A DNA stretch of 64,000 nt from positions 9,689 through 73,688 of the forward strand of contig JBJTUF010000084.1 in the NCBI GenBank assembly GCA_046080565.1. The letters run 5' to 3'. Positions 17,802 through 27,397 of this stretch are shown here, one piece after another. How positions within the stretch are numbered: position 1 is the first letter of the stretch; each line of letters starts with the position of its first letter. Made by a program: the position numbers and the translations under genes. A model generated the notes under the pieces. It worked only from the letters and a program-made list of their open reading frames with translations. It made no database searches and was not told the origin of the DNA. The stretch is from Cuspidothrix sp046080565. Its GTDB lineage: Bacteria > Cyanobacteriota > Cyanobacteriia > Cyanobacteriales > Nostocaceae.

Positions 17802-18911
17802 ATGCGGATTCTACATATTACGAATCATCTGCAAAAAATTGGGAACGGCATTGTCAATGTGGCTGTAGACTTAGCCTGTTTACAAAGTAAAAGCGGTTTA
17901 GATGTAGCTGTAGCATCTGCGGGAGGAGAATATGAACAACTATTAGCAGATTATGGTGTTTGTCATTTTTATCTTAATCAAGGTCGCACACCATTTAATT
18001 TAATTAAAGCTATTTGGGATTATCGTCAAGTTATTAAAGATTTTCAACCAGATATTGTTCATGTACACATGATGACAGGAGTTGTTTTAGCAGGAATTTT
18101 TAGAAAAAATCGAGAATATCATTTAGTTTCTACTGTCCATAATGAATTTCAACATAGTGCTGTATTAATGGGATTAGCAGATCAGGTCATTGCGGTCAGT
18201 AATGCTGTAGCTAATTCTATGATTAAACGTGGTATTCCCTCTCACAAATTGCGAGTAGTCAGTAATGGAACTTTAGGGAGTCCTCGCCATAAAAATCTTC
18301 AAGATTATCAACCTCTACCTCTAGAAACTCCATCTATTACTACTGTCGCTGGGATGTATAACCGTAAAGGTATTTTTGAATTAATTGAGGCATTTAAAAT
18401 CATTGCTACAGATTTTCCTCAAGCACATTTATATTTAGTAGGAGATGGGCCTGATCGTTCTTTATTTGAGGCGATGGTGAAAAATACAACTTTAAATAAT
18501 CGTATTCATTTTGAAGGATTCCAAGCAGAACCACAACGTTATATGTTAGCTACAGATATCTTTGTTTTGGCTTCCCATTGTGAATCTTTTGGGTTAGTTT
18601 TAACAGAAGCCAGAGAGGCAGGTTGTGCCATTGTTGCTAGTGATGTGGATGGCATTCCTGAAACTTTAGATCATAGTCAGGCGGGGATTTTAATCCCACC
18701 CAAAGATATTCAAAGTTTAGCTAGTGTTTTAGCTAAATTATTGAGCGATCGCCAACTTCTAAATAAGTGGAAATTCCGCGCCCAACAAAATCTAGAAAGA
18801 TTTCATGCAGTACGAGTTAATGAAGAAACACTAGCTATATATCGGGAACTGATGAGAAAAAATAATATTATCAATTTCATAGAATCCAGAGAATTAGCTA
18901 ATCTTCATTAA
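17802..18911 (+). CDS. GT4 family glycosyltransferase
   Basis: Starts MRILHITNHLQKIGNGIVN, the usual GT4 opening, and has the E-x7-E motif ESFGLVLTEAREAGCAIVA. The frame is open from a GTG at 17787. The ATG at 17802 is preferred because a GGAG ribosome site (17789-17792) stands 9 bases before it and because it gives the conserved N-terminus. The 369-residue product is a normal GT-B length. It follows the PIG-L gene by 178 bp and its 3' end overlaps the convergent aspartoacylase-like gene by 18 bp. Confidence 0.88.
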   Translation: MRILHITNHLQKIGNGIVNVAVDLACLQSKSGLDVAVASAGGEYEQLLADYGVCHFYLNQGRTPFNLIKAIWDYRQVIKDFQPDIVHVHMMTGVVLAGIFRKNREYHLVSTVHNEFQHSAVLMGLADQVIAVSNAVANSMIKRGIPSHKLRVVSNGTLGSPRHKNLQDYQPLPLETPSITTVAGMYNRKGIFELIEAFKIIATDFPQAHLYLVGDGPDRSLFEAMVKNTTLNNRIHFEGFQAEPQRYMLATDIFVLASHCESFGLVLTEAREAGCAIVASDVDGIPETLDHSQAGILIPPKDIQSLASVLAKLLSDRQLLNKWKFRAQQNLERFHAVRVNEETLAIYRELMRKNNIINFIESRELANLH

Positions 18912-19772
18912 CTCTTTTTGACTAATGTGCATCGCAATTCCTGTTTCATAATAAGCAGCTTCATTAATAAAAATAGGATAAACAATATCATTGCCTGTAT
19001 AAACAATTTCCTCCCCACTAAAAGTCATAAACATCGGATCACCAGGATATAAAGGTTCATAATCTCTAAATTGGAGTTGGGGATGAATCATCGCTGCAAT
19101 TTCCCCATCTTCACCCCGTGGATAATCAATCATACCAATTGATCTATAAACTGTGACGGTGTTATTTTTAAGGAAATTTTTGCCTAAATTATAATTTTCA
19201 AAAAAATCTAGGGATGTATAAATAAGCTGCTCAGTTTGTTGAAATAATTCTGCATTTAAAATACTTTGGGCTACGGGCCCAACTTCTAGGGCAAAACCTA
19301 AATCAGATAAAGACCGGAGGAACCCACTGCCTTTAGGTTGTTCATGTAGATAAACTTTTACTAAAGGATTTATAGAACTTAACACCGCCGCTAATTCCAG
19401 TAATATAGGATGGCGATTTCCTAAAATCAGACATAAACTCATGTTAGATGTCGTGGTATGTAAATCAATAATTACATCTTCAGTATCTAGAAGTTTTGGT
19501 TTTAATATTCTTTGTAGTTCTTGCGCTCTTAATTCTTCATAATTAGCAGGTTTAGCCTCACTATTTACCTGCAAAAAACAGCGATTTAGGTCTTTTTCTA
19601 CATATCTGACCCGTGCAGCAATAGCTTGAGGATTACCCAGCAAAGATAAAGTTTCAAAACTGGATCTATGGACTAAATGGGGATATTTTTGGAATTTCTT
19701 AACCAGGTAAATTCCTGTTAATTCATTACCATGGTTTCCTCCTACAATCACTACACGGTTAATTTGATTCAT
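18894..19772 (-). CDS. Aspartoacylase / succinylglutamate desuccinylase family hydrolase
   Basis: The 292 residues carry the zinc-site motif VVIVGGNHGNELTG (8-21; H and E ligands) and the substrate motif DLNRCF near residue 60, with a later histidine in IIDLHTTTSNM. These are hallmarks of the AspA/AstE carboxypeptidase-like family, which hydrolyses N-acyl amino acids such as N-acetylaspartate. The length is close to aspartoacylase (about 310). It overlaps the GT4 gene tail to tail. Nothing in the neighbourhood explains its substrate. Confidence 0.87.
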   Translation of the reverse strand: MNQINRVVIVGGNHGNELTGIYLVKKFQKYPHLVHRSSFETLSLLGNPQAIAARVRYVEKDLNRCFLQVNSEAKPANYEELRAQELQRILKPKLLDTEDVIIDLHTTTSNMSLCLILGNRHPILLELAAVLSSINPLVKVYLHEQPKGSGFLRSLSDLGFALEVGPVAQSILNAELFQQTEQLIYTSLDFFENYNLGKNFLKNNTVTVYRSIGMIDYPRGEDGEIAAMIHPQLQFRDYEPLYPGDPMFMTFSGEEIVYTGNDIVYPIFINEAAYYETGIAMHISQKELMKIS

Positions 19773-19808
19773 AATTACCTCATTTAATTAATGATAATTC
19801 CCAAACTT

Positions 19809-19841
19809 AGATCCCTGACTTGTAAATAAAGTCAGGGATCT
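19809..19841. repeat. Inverted repeat AGATCCCTGAC / GTCAGGGATCT
   Basis: A perfect 11-bp stem with an 11-base loop, just upstream of the aspartoacylase-like gene. It resembles the AGATCCCCGA palindrome at 55283-55315 and belongs to a dispersed family rather than a gene-specific terminator. Confidence 0.6.
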
Positions 19842-19971
19842 GATAGCAATTTAAAATTTTTGGGTAAGAATTCACCCAGTTAGGAGTCATACCCAGATCC
19901 CCGACTTCGTTTATTTATTGTGTCCCTAAATGATCAATTGATCTTAGAACTTGGGGATCTTATTCTGAACT

Positions 19972-20060
19972 GGACTTACGCAAAACCTACTTCAAATACT
20001 GTCATTGTGACGGAAGGAAGCAATCTCAAACCACTAGATTTAGTTAAAATGCGTAAGTCC
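19972..20060. mobile_element. 89-bp MITE-like element with GGACTTACGCA ends
   Basis: Perfect 11-bp terminal inverted repeats GGACTTACGCA (19972-19982) and TGCGTAAGTCC (20050-20060). A half copy of the same end lies near 55823. It has no coding capacity and would need a transposase in trans. Confidence 0.7.
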
Positions 20061-20126
20061 TACTGAAAATACACGTTAGTTTTAATTATAGAGGCATTAG
20101 GTATGAGAACGCCTCTAGATTGGGTT

Positions 20127-21572
20127 TTAGTGCTGAATTCTGCTGTAATATTTGTGTCCGGCCATGGCCATGGCAAAAAATCCCCACATAATCATACCTG
20201 CAATACTCAGCATTCCGCTATATATAATCAACTGAGCGCAACAACTGATACCAATAGCGCGAGATACACTAATAAAACTATCAAATTTTCCTTCAGTATA
20301 TTTACTAGCAGTAAAAATCATCAATATTAAGCCACCAATATAAGGGATAGCACCGATCCAACCCAAGGTGAAAAACATATCTAAAATGCCGCTATCAATA
20401 ACGACTACCTCTATTTGTCCAGTTTTTTCATTCACTTTCCAAATATTACCAAAGCCGTTACCGACAACATTAGAAAGAGCTAGACTGAGGTTACGATCAT
20501 AAGCTGCGGATCTATCTCTAAAGCTAGTATCTTTTTCTAAATTAGAAAAACTTTCTAATCGAGTAGTAATAACTTTAGAAAGAGGTTCAATTGTCACCAA
20601 GGGGATAATACATATTGTCATCGCTAAGATGATAATAATTAACCGTTTTTGAATCTGGGGTTTAACAGAACCAAACAGGATAATCATGCCTAAAAACCAG
20701 CCACCCCAACCAGTGCGAACTTGACAGAGTAAAAATGATAAATAGCCAACAGCAGAAGCAGGAAAAATTAACAGACCAGAACTGGTAAATAATATTAATA
20801 ATCCAGCTTGCATGACAGTACCAAAAGGACCGGGTGAGTGTAGTGTACTCCAGACACGCATTCCAAAGGGAACAGGATTACCAGCACTGGTAAACATTTC
20901 TGATTTGATTAACCAATATTTATCCCATTCTGGTGCAACAACAAATTGATAAACCCCATACGCACCAATTAAGAGAATTGCCCAAATAAATAACCTTTGA
21001 ATATGTTGGCGATAACTGGGATAATCTCGCCAATTAGCAAAGAGATGAAAAGCAAAAATTATTGGACTTAGCCAATCTAAAAAACTGCGAATTACGGGAA
21101 TGGGTTCATTGTAAATAATCCCAACTAAAAAACCATAACAAACTCCGATAAAAGCTAAAATAAATGGCAATCCTCCCTGGCGGGAAATATTAGGTAAATG
21201 TTTTAAAAAAGTGATTAGGGTGATAAATACCACTAAGTAAGGACTAATTAACATTTGTCGGGTAGTATCCCAGCCAATTTTATAGTCAACTAAACGGGTA
21301 ATTAAGGGAGTAATAAACCATATAGTCCAAGTGAAACCAATATAGTGAATGGGATGCCGCAAATATAAAAATATTGCTACTATTAGAGCCGTGCTAGGAA
21401 AAACAAGTCTTAAACTAGCTGTACTGGCAAAGTAGCAAACTGTTGTGAGCAAGATAAAAGCACAGATCACTAGCCAACTTTGGGCAGATCGATCTTGGGG
21501 AGAGAATTGTTTTTTTAAAACAGTATTAAACAGTAGAGTATTGGTAATCACGTTAATATCTAGATAGTGCAA
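20127..21572 (-). CDS. Wzy-like polysaccharide polymerase / O-antigen ligase family membrane protein
   Basis: A 481-residue protein with about ten to twelve hydrophobic segments and a large soluble loop (near residues 330-395) that contains LESFSNLEKDTSFRDRSAAY. An R-x3-Y-type loop motif (here RDRSAAYDRN) is usual in Wzy/WaaL-type proteins. Such proteins join lipid-linked repeat units at the periplasmic face. It is the last gene of the leftward polysaccharide cluster, 134 bp after a GT2 gene, and is a candidate polymerase for it. The start at 21572 is a TTG; a GTG at 21551 is an alternative. Confidence 0.75.
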   Translation of the reverse strand: MHYLDINVITNTLLFNTVLKKQFSPQDRSAQSWLVICAFILLTTVCYFASTASLRLVFPSTALIVAIFLYLRHPIHYIGFTWTIWFITPLITRLVDYKIGWDTTRQMLISPYLVVFITLITFLKHLPNISRQGGLPFILAFIGVCYGFLVGIIYNEPIPVIRSFLDWLSPIIFAFHLFANWRDYPSYRQHIQRLFIWAILLIGAYGVYQFVVAPEWDKYWLIKSEMFTSAGNPVPFGMRVWSTLHSPGPFGTVMQAGLLILFTSSGLLIFPASAVGYLSFLLCQVRTGWGGWFLGMIILFGSVKPQIQKRLIIIILAMTICIIPLVTIEPLSKVITTRLESFSNLEKDTSFRDRSAAYDRNLSLALSNVVGNGFGNIWKVNEKTGQIEVVVIDSGILDMFFTLGWIGAIPYIGGLILMIFTASKYTEGKFDSFISVSRAIGISCCAQLIIYSGMLSIAGMIMWGFFAMAMAGHKYYSRIQH

Positions 21573-21706
21573 AAAGTCAGAATTGAGGAGTTCAGGAGTA
21601 TGGCTAACGCCACGCTATCAGGATTTCAGAATATGAAGAACTTTTTTCTTTTATCTTCTTGTTCCTTAAATATTTACTGTAAAAATTTGGATGTTGCCAA
21701 AATTAA

Positions 21707-22669
21707 TTAATAGCCAAAATGGCGATTAGCAAGATTTAATTTGGCTGATTGCGTTTTATATTCTTGATAACCTAACCATCTACCTTGTAAAGATGCTCGT
21801 AATTTTTTAGTGGCAAGTTGTTGGTCTTTGTTAAAAAATCTTAACCATTGACAAATGCCAAAACTTTCTCTAGTTCCTACTAAAATTGACCATAATAAAA
21901 ATACAATTTGTCGCCAAGGGGAAAGATGTTCTAATAAAACTAAGGTTTCGTTATGGACGAGATTAATTAGGGCAATGTCATTGAAATTATGGCGTTGATC
22001 TTCGTCAAAACGTTGGGCAGGATAATGATCTACAGAAATATTAGGATCGTAAATTATTTTCCAACCAGCACGCTTAAGAGTGAGGGTAAAGGACATTTCA
22101 AAATGTACCTGTGCGCCTGTACCTCGCATTCTTTCATCAAACTTTAATTTCCCAATTGCTTGGGTACGAAAACTCATATTCACACCTTTGAGAATATCCA
22201 CTTCACGGGGCGCGCCGATGCCTAGATGATGGTTGCCAATAACGCGCCCCCACCATTGCAATTTGCCAACGAGGGGACGCGAACCATCTTCTAATTTGTC
22301 TCCTTGATAAATCCAATCGCGCCCACCAACGCCACCAATGGCATTACTAACACTAAAATGGGTGTTAATTTTTGCTAACCAATCAGGATGGGGAGCAGCA
22401 TCGTCATCAGTAATGGAAAGAATGTCTCCCTGTACACAGGCTAGTCCAGCATTAAGCGCCGCTACTACTCCCGGCTGGGTAACGGTGACAACTTCTAAAG
22501 GTAGGAGATAGGGGGGAAATTGATCGAGAAATTGCCATGTATCTGCGTCTGTATCTCTGACGACGATAATGGCCTGATCAACGGATTTAGTTTGCTGTTG
22601 CAGGGCTTTCAGGCAACGAGCTAAGTCTTGAGGGCGGCGATAGGTGGGGATGAGAACTGTGTTTCTCAT
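21707..22669 (-). CDS. GT2 family glycosyltransferase
   Basis: A 320-residue GT-A enzyme. It opens with MRNTVLIPTYRRPQDLARCL, the nucleotide-binding start of GT2, and has SITDDDAAPHPDWLAKI (about 95-111) with the metal-binding DxD. A hydrophobic stretch near 255-268 (WRQIVFLLWSILVG) may associate with the membrane. Its start overlaps the end of the upstream GT4 gene by 83 bp in another frame. It is probably cotranscribed with the Wzy-like gene downstream. Confidence 0.88.
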   Translation of the reverse strand: MRNTVLIPTYRRPQDLARCLKALQQQTKSVDQAIIVVRDTDADTWQFLDQFPPYLLPLEVVTVTQPGVVAALNAGLACVQGDILSITDDDAAPHPDWLAKINTHFSVSNAIGGVGGRDWIYQGDKLEDGSRPLVGKLQWWGRVIGNHHLGIGAPREVDILKGVNMSFRTQAIGKLKFDERMRGTGAQVHFEMSFTLTLKRAGWKIIYDPNISVDHYPAQRFDEDQRHNFNDIALINLVHNETLVLLEHLSPWRQIVFLLWSILVGTRESFGICQWLRFFNKDQQLATKKLRASLQGRWLGYQEYKTQSAKLNLANRHFGY

Positions 22670-23789
22670 TAATAATTAACTCCTCAAATATATCTAAATA
22701 TTTTTGTGCCATTTTTGACCAGCTATGTTGTTGGGCAATGGTACGGGCGGCTTTACCCATTTGTTGACGCAGAGAGCGATCGCTGGCTAAAATAGACAAA
22801 CTTGCAGCTAAACTATCAACGTTATCCGTTTCTGAGAGGACAATTCCCGCTTCTGGTGTGACTAATTCTGCCCCTCCTGTAGCGGTGGCGGTGATCACAG
22901 GTAAACCCGAAGCTAAGGCTTCTAATAATACAAGAGTGCAAGCTTCATAACGGGAAGGAAAAACAAAAAAATCGGCGGCTTGCATAATTTTAGCTACGTC
23001 TCGACGATATCCCAAAAAATGCACTCGTTCACTGATACCTAAATTATTTGCTAGTTCTAAAAACGGACTTCCTTGGGTATCTCCTACTACAGCTAAATGT
23101 AAATTCGCAACTTTTTTTAATGCTTGTAATACCGTATCTAAATTTTTTCTCGGTGTGCGAATATCCCCAGCGAATAAAGCCAAGGTGACATTTTCTGGTA
23201 ATGCTAATGAACTCCGAGCAGTTAAACCCGGATTAAATTCTTCTAAGTCTACACCATTAACAATTACCCGGATTTTTTGACGAGGGACAGTAATATTAAC
23301 TAATTCTGTGGCGACTTTTTCCGATACAGCGATGACAATTTTAGCTTGCTGGAAAGCTTGTTTTTCCCAATAGGCATTAGCCGCAGTGAATAACCATTGA
23401 TATAAACCGTAAAAATCCTTACGGGTACGGAAAATATGTACAGGCGATCGCCACCAAGAACTATGGACAAAATGCACAGCATTGACATCTACTGCCCCCG
23501 TGGTAATCGCACCATTGACTTTAATTAAATCAAAATTAGACCGATTTTGTTCTAACCAAGCCGCACTTCTCTGAGCAAAAATTAAGTTACGAATAAATTC
23601 TGTAGGATAGCTAGAAACGGGAATAAAAACCCAATTTACAGCCGGATTTTCTGCTAATTCTGGGGCAATTTCACTAGCTACTAATGTTAAATTATGACCT
23701 TGGCGAATAGCTTCTTTTACTACTTCATAATTAACACGGCCTTGTCCATCACCTTTGCGAACTTTGTGTGTCACAATACAAATTTTCAC
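22587..23789 (-). CDS. GT4 family glycosyltransferase
   Basis: A 400-residue GT-B enzyme starting at GTG 23789 (MKICIVTHKVRKGDGQGRVN) with the E-x7-E motif EACTLVLLEALASGLP. The conserved domain ends near residue 375. The last 25 or so residues (Ser/Pro-rich, KHSSHPHLSPPSRLSSLPES) lie in the 83-bp overlap with the GT2 start. This tail looks like an accidental extension after loss of the original stop. Part of the HEP-type cluster; specificity unknown. Confidence 0.87.
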   Translation of the reverse strand: MKICIVTHKVRKGDGQGRVNYEVVKEAIRQGHNLTLVASEIAPELAENPAVNWVFIPVSSYPTEFIRNLIFAQRSAAWLEQNRSNFDLIKVNGAITTGAVDVNAVHFVHSSWWRSPVHIFRTRKDFYGLYQWLFTAANAYWEKQAFQQAKIVIAVSEKVATELVNITVPRQKIRVIVNGVDLEEFNPGLTARSSLALPENVTLALFAGDIRTPRKNLDTVLQALKKVANLHLAVVGDTQGSPFLELANNLGISERVHFLGYRRDVAKIMQAADFFVFPSRYEACTLVLLEALASGLPVITATATGGAELVTPEAGIVLSETDNVDSLAASLSILASDRSLRQQMGKAARTIAQQHSWSKMAQKYLDIFEELIINEKHSSHPHLSPPSRLSSLPESPATAN

Positions 23790-23852
23790 TGATAACCTCT
23801 CTGGATTTAATTTAGAATTTTAATGAACCACGAAGAGACTAAGTATGTAGTA

Positions 23853-23928
23853 TGTAGGTTGGATAGAACGGAGTGAAACCTAACATTGTTCAAGGTTTGT
23901 TAGGTATCGTTCCTCAACCCAACCTACA
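23853..23928. mobile_element. 76-bp MITE-like element, TGTAGGTTGG ends
   Basis: Perfect 10-bp terminal inverted repeats TGTAGGTTGG (23853-23862) and CCAACCTACA (23919-23928) lie in the gap between two glycosyltransferase genes. A partial copy (GTAGGTTGGGTT) is at about 61048. Such elements are very common in cyanobacterial genomes. Confidence 0.6.
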
Positions 23929-23935
23929 ATTATTC

Positions 23936-24919
23936 CTATGCAAGTTTCAATATTTTTCTGGTGATGATATGAGGAATAAAACTCAGAGTTAAAGCTACTA
24001 AAGTACGGAAATTAAATTTTTGCTCATGTAAAGTTTTCCAGAAATAAGGACGGGAGGCGGCAATTTGTTGATCTAATAATAAACCAATACCTAAAGTTGT
24101 ATTCGCTGTTAACCAAAGTTTTTTAAAGTGATGATAAAATTCTTGTAAATTTTCATCTTTCATAAAAATTTGATAACAGAATATTTCACTTTTAGCCTTA
24201 CGAATTTTTGCTTGAATACTGCGTCTACCACTAATCATAGTATCAGTTTGTTCATGTTCCCGATATTTAGTTAATTTTTCAGAGACATAGTAAACTCCGT
24301 AACCAGAAAGACAACAAATATAAGTTAAATATAAATCCCACATTCCCCCAACTTCGGCAGGAATAGTATGCCAATTAATTAGACCATTACGAATTATACA
24401 AGCTGCTGCCGTAGGAATACTTTTATCAACTAAACCCATTTTAGTAAAATTTTTATGAATACCCTCAGCAATTTGATCTCGTTTATAACTGCGGCTATTT
24501 TGTTCCGTAGCCCCAATATTAATTTTACTATCACTATCTATAATATATTGATCACAAAATGCTAAAACTAAATAGGGATTTTCTTCTAAATGTGGTACAA
24601 GTTTAGCTAAAAAATCCTCATTCCATAGATCATCATCATGGAGACTAGCCACATATTTACCAGTAGCAATTTTAAATCCATGAAACTGATTAGCTAACAT
24701 CCCAATATTTTCTGGATGACGATGAAATTTGATCCGTGGATCGTTAAATGATTCTATTAAAGATTGGGGATTTTCTGAACTACAATTATCACAAACTATA
24801 ATTTCAATATTTTGATAAGTTTGCTCAATTGCACTGGTAATTGCTTCCTTGAGATATCCTATACGGTTATAGGTGGGAATAATGATACTAACTAAAGGTG
24901 ATGGCAATTGATTATTCAT
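23936..24919 (-). CDS. GT2 family glycosyltransferase
   Basis: A 327-residue GT-A enzyme with PLVSIIIPTYNRIGYLKEAI at the N-terminus and the metal site SLHDDDLWNEDFL near residue 93. The C-terminal third is rich in aromatic residues and ends in a hydrophobic helix (FRTLVALTLSFIPHIITR), a likely membrane contact. It starts 70 bp after the stop of another GT2 gene. Donor sugar not predictable. Confidence 0.88.
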   Translation of the reverse strand: MNNQLPSPLVSIIIPTYNRIGYLKEAITSAIEQTYQNIEIIVCDNCSSENPQSLIESFNDPRIKFHRHPENIGMLANQFHGFKIATGKYVASLHDDDLWNEDFLAKLVPHLEENPYLVLAFCDQYIIDSDSKINIGATEQNSRSYKRDQIAEGIHKNFTKMGLVDKSIPTAAACIIRNGLINWHTIPAEVGGMWDLYLTYICCLSGYGVYYVSEKLTKYREHEQTDTMISGRRSIQAKIRKAKSEIFCYQIFMKDENLQEFYHHFKKLWLTANTTLGIGLLLDQQIAASRPYFWKTLHEQKFNFRTLVALTLSFIPHIITRKILKLA

Positions 24920-24989
24920 ATAACAGGTGACAGTTTACAGGTTATAGATAAAAAATTTGAAAAGATGTACTCCTGGATTTTTACATTTA

Positions 24990-25991
24990 TTAATCAGAGA
25001 TTAAATGGTTTAATAACTGACGTATATTCCCATATAATTTAGTAATCATAGAAATTAATAAATCCAAAAATTTGGAGTTATTAGGTATTTTATAATCAGG
25101 GATATTAGCGATATTCTGGGATTTTGCATATTGGCGGCAAGATTCCCAATCGTATTTCCAAATATCTTCTATCCAAAAACGTCTACATCCATATTTGTAG
25201 AAATAACGTAGCACTTCAACATCATAGGAGTAATATTTTTGTTTAATAATTGTGTGCATATCAATGTTTAAATCTTCCCAATTAGTAAACCACTCATGAG
25301 GACAAGCTTCTAATTTACCAATTTTGAAATACTCAAATTTGTAAGGATGGCGCAATCGTCTACTCAGAGGATTGGTATCTTTTAATATATTTTCTATGAC
25401 ACTGTACATACGTATTTTTGCAGCATGAGCATCTAACCGAACAAAGGCATAGTGGAGAATTTTAATATCATGAATATCTAATCTGGTAGCATATTCAGGC
25501 ATAGGAATTCTGACACTATGAATTTTTTGAGGTTTATGTTCTGCACCATCATCAACATAACCAAGAGGTGTGAGAATTCCAGTTCTGATACATTGATGAG
25601 TAGTGTCAAATAAATCAGGTTTTTCAAAAAATAATACTGTTCCTGGTTTGGCTTGTAATATTGTTTGCCAACTTGCTGTTTGAGTGGCATTAGCAGCTAG
25701 AATTTCATCAGCATCTAAAGCCAAGATAATTTTATGTTCTTGTACTAAATTTCTAGCCGTCTCAATTAATAATAGTTGTCGTTCAGCTTCGTTAAAATTT
25801 TCGGATTTATTTTCGATTAAAATTACTTTAGGATATTTTTTACAAATAGCTTGACTGCCATCAGTGGAATTTTGATCAGCAATAATAATGTAATCTGCAA
25901 ATTGGCTGGTAACTGATAAAAAACGATCTAAAATCCATGCTTCATTTTTTACAGGTGTAATGACGACAATTTTTGGTATTTGTGTATTCAT
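24990..25991 (-). CDS. GT2 family glycosyltransferase
   Basis: The frame is open from TTG 26009, but the ATG at 25991 gives the better N-terminus MNTQIPKIVVITPVKNEAWI. ALDADEILAAN near residue 90 is the metal-binding DxD-type site. The C-terminal half is aromatic-rich and lacks membrane helices. The 333-residue product resembles the WaaE/KdtX-like subgroup of GT2 enzymes in general plan. It belongs to the leftward polysaccharide cluster. Confidence 0.84.
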   Translation of the reverse strand: MNTQIPKIVVITPVKNEAWILDRFLSVTSQFADYIIIADQNSTDGSQAICKKYPKVILIENKSENFNEAERQLLLIETARNLVQEHKIILALDADEILAANATQTASWQTILQAKPGTVLFFEKPDLFDTTHQCIRTGILTPLGYVDDGAEHKPQKIHSVRIPMPEYATRLDIHDIKILHYAFVRLDAHAAKIRMYSVIENILKDTNPLSRRLRHPYKFEYFKIGKLEACPHEWFTNWEDLNIDMHTIIKQKYYSYDVEVLRYFYKYGCRRFWIEDIWKYDWESCRQYAKSQNIANIPDYKIPNNSKFLDLLISMITKLYGNIRQLLNHLISD

Positions 25992-26079
25992 GGTAAGTTT
26001 GGTTATCAAGTATATAAGTATCTAGATCCCCGATTTCTAAGATAATGTTTAAAAAGTCTTGATTAATTCAAAAACTTTT

Positions 26080-26152
26080 AGATCCTGCTAAATTCTCTTA
26101 AAAAGTGAACCTTGACTCTAGTTTCCCCCCTGAGTAAAGCTAGGAGGGATCT
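26080..26152. repeat. Degenerate copy of the AGATCCCCC palindromic element
   Basis: AGATCCTGCTAAATTCTCTT at the left and TAGGAGGGATCT at the right correspond to the ends of the element at 16423-16498, with many mismatches. It lies in the 231-bp gap between two glycosyltransferase genes. Confidence 0.5.
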
Positions 26153-26222
26153 GCAAATACATAACATCATCATCGAGAACTTTGGAAATCACTTCTAAGA
26201 TGATGTTAATCTTCCTCAATAT

Positions 26223-27386
26223 TTACTTCTTCCGAGAATGGAAATCAGTAATAGTTTGATCATAAATTTTTTCTAGTTTTTGAATATGAACATCCATCAC
26301 AAATTTTTGCTCAAATAAGTTCTGACCTTCTTCACCCATAAGTCGAGCTTGATGATAATTTTGTGCTAATTCATTAATAGCATTTGCTAATTTTTGAATG
26401 TCATCAGGAGGTACTAAAATACCGGTTTGATAGTTATGAATATATTCAGGAATACCACCACTAGCACTAGCAATAATGGGGCGACAATGGGCATAAGCTT
26501 CTAAGGTGACTAAACCGGCTGGTTCTGGCCATAAACTGGGAAAAACTACAGTAAAACACTGTTGATAAAGTGCTTCTAATTTTTCACTATCACACCAACC
26601 ATGCCAAGTAATGCGATCGCCTAAACCCATTCTTTCTGCTAATTCGATCATTTTCGGTTTTCCCCAACCTTCCCCAGCAATATCTAACTGAATTTTAGGA
26701 TCAGTTTTTGCTAATGCTTTGAGTAACCATGCTAAACCTTTATAGGGAACAATACGACCGACAAAAAGAATACGTTGCTGGTCATGAATTTCTGAATTTA
26801 AAGGAATAACCGGATATTGAGGTCTTTCAACAGCACATAGTAACGTAATAATTTTATCAGGAGATACACCATTAAAAATCATCTCTTGCCGCACATAGTT
26901 ACTATTAGCAATTAAAGTAATATTCAGGTTTGCTATATCTTTTAAAAAGCGGGAAGTATTTTGCCAACGGTTAACAATATTTTCCGGTCTACGACTACCA
27001 CAACCATCTATTAAATGTCCCCAAGTACATCCTAAAATGTGCATTGAACGATTACAAATTTTTCCCCGATCTGCTAAATATTTTGTACCACTTGAACAAT
27101 AACTAGAATGATTATGAATAGTTAAAACTGCTGGACATTCTTCCCGAAAATATCTCAACATATCAGGATCATGAATATGCAGTAATTCATACTCACTTTG
27201 ATTAATATTTTTCAAAGAACCGATGACAAATTCTTCCGGTTGAGTCCCATAATTAATTAACTCAGAATTTTGGGAATTAATCAAAGCAGCTATATAAGTT
27301 TCTAGTCCACCACCACCAACAATATCCACAGGAGAACAGTGATATATTTTTTGTTGATTTCCTATGGTGTTATTTTTAGTTAACAT
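26223..27386 (-). CDS. GT4 family glycosyltransferase
   Basis: A 387-residue GT-B enzyme. The glycine-rich loop reads DIVGGGGLETYIAAL (about 22-36) and the E-x7-E motif reads EPAGLVTLEAYAHCRP. A cysteine-rich stretch (SSYCSSGTKY, KICNRSMHILGC) near residues 95-120 is found in a subset of GT4 enzymes. It starts 11 bp after the stop of the upstream GT4, so the two are translationally linked. Function in HEP synthesis is inferred from position. Confidence 0.88.
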   Translation of the reverse strand: MLTKNNTIGNQQKIYHCSPVDIVGGGGLETYIAALINSQNSELINYGTQPEEFVIGSLKNINQSEYELLHIHDPDMLRYFREECPAVLTIHNHSSYCSSGTKYLADRGKICNRSMHILGCTWGHLIDGCGSRRPENIVNRWQNTSRFLKDIANLNITLIANSNYVRQEMIFNGVSPDKIITLLCAVERPQYPVIPLNSEIHDQQRILFVGRIVPYKGLAWLLKALAKTDPKIQLDIAGEGWGKPKMIELAERMGLGDRITWHGWCDSEKLEALYQQCFTVVFPSLWPEPAGLVTLEAYAHCRPIIASASGGIPEYIHNYQTGILVPPDDIQKLANAINELAQNYHQARLMGEEGQNLFEQKFVMDVHIQKLEKIYDQTITDFHSRKK

Positions 27387-27397
27387 TATTTTTCCAC

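Noticed and set aside
20103..20330. 75-codon + strand frame overlapping the Wzy-like gene end
   Set aside because: Antisense to a long membrane-protein frame; no recognisable domain.
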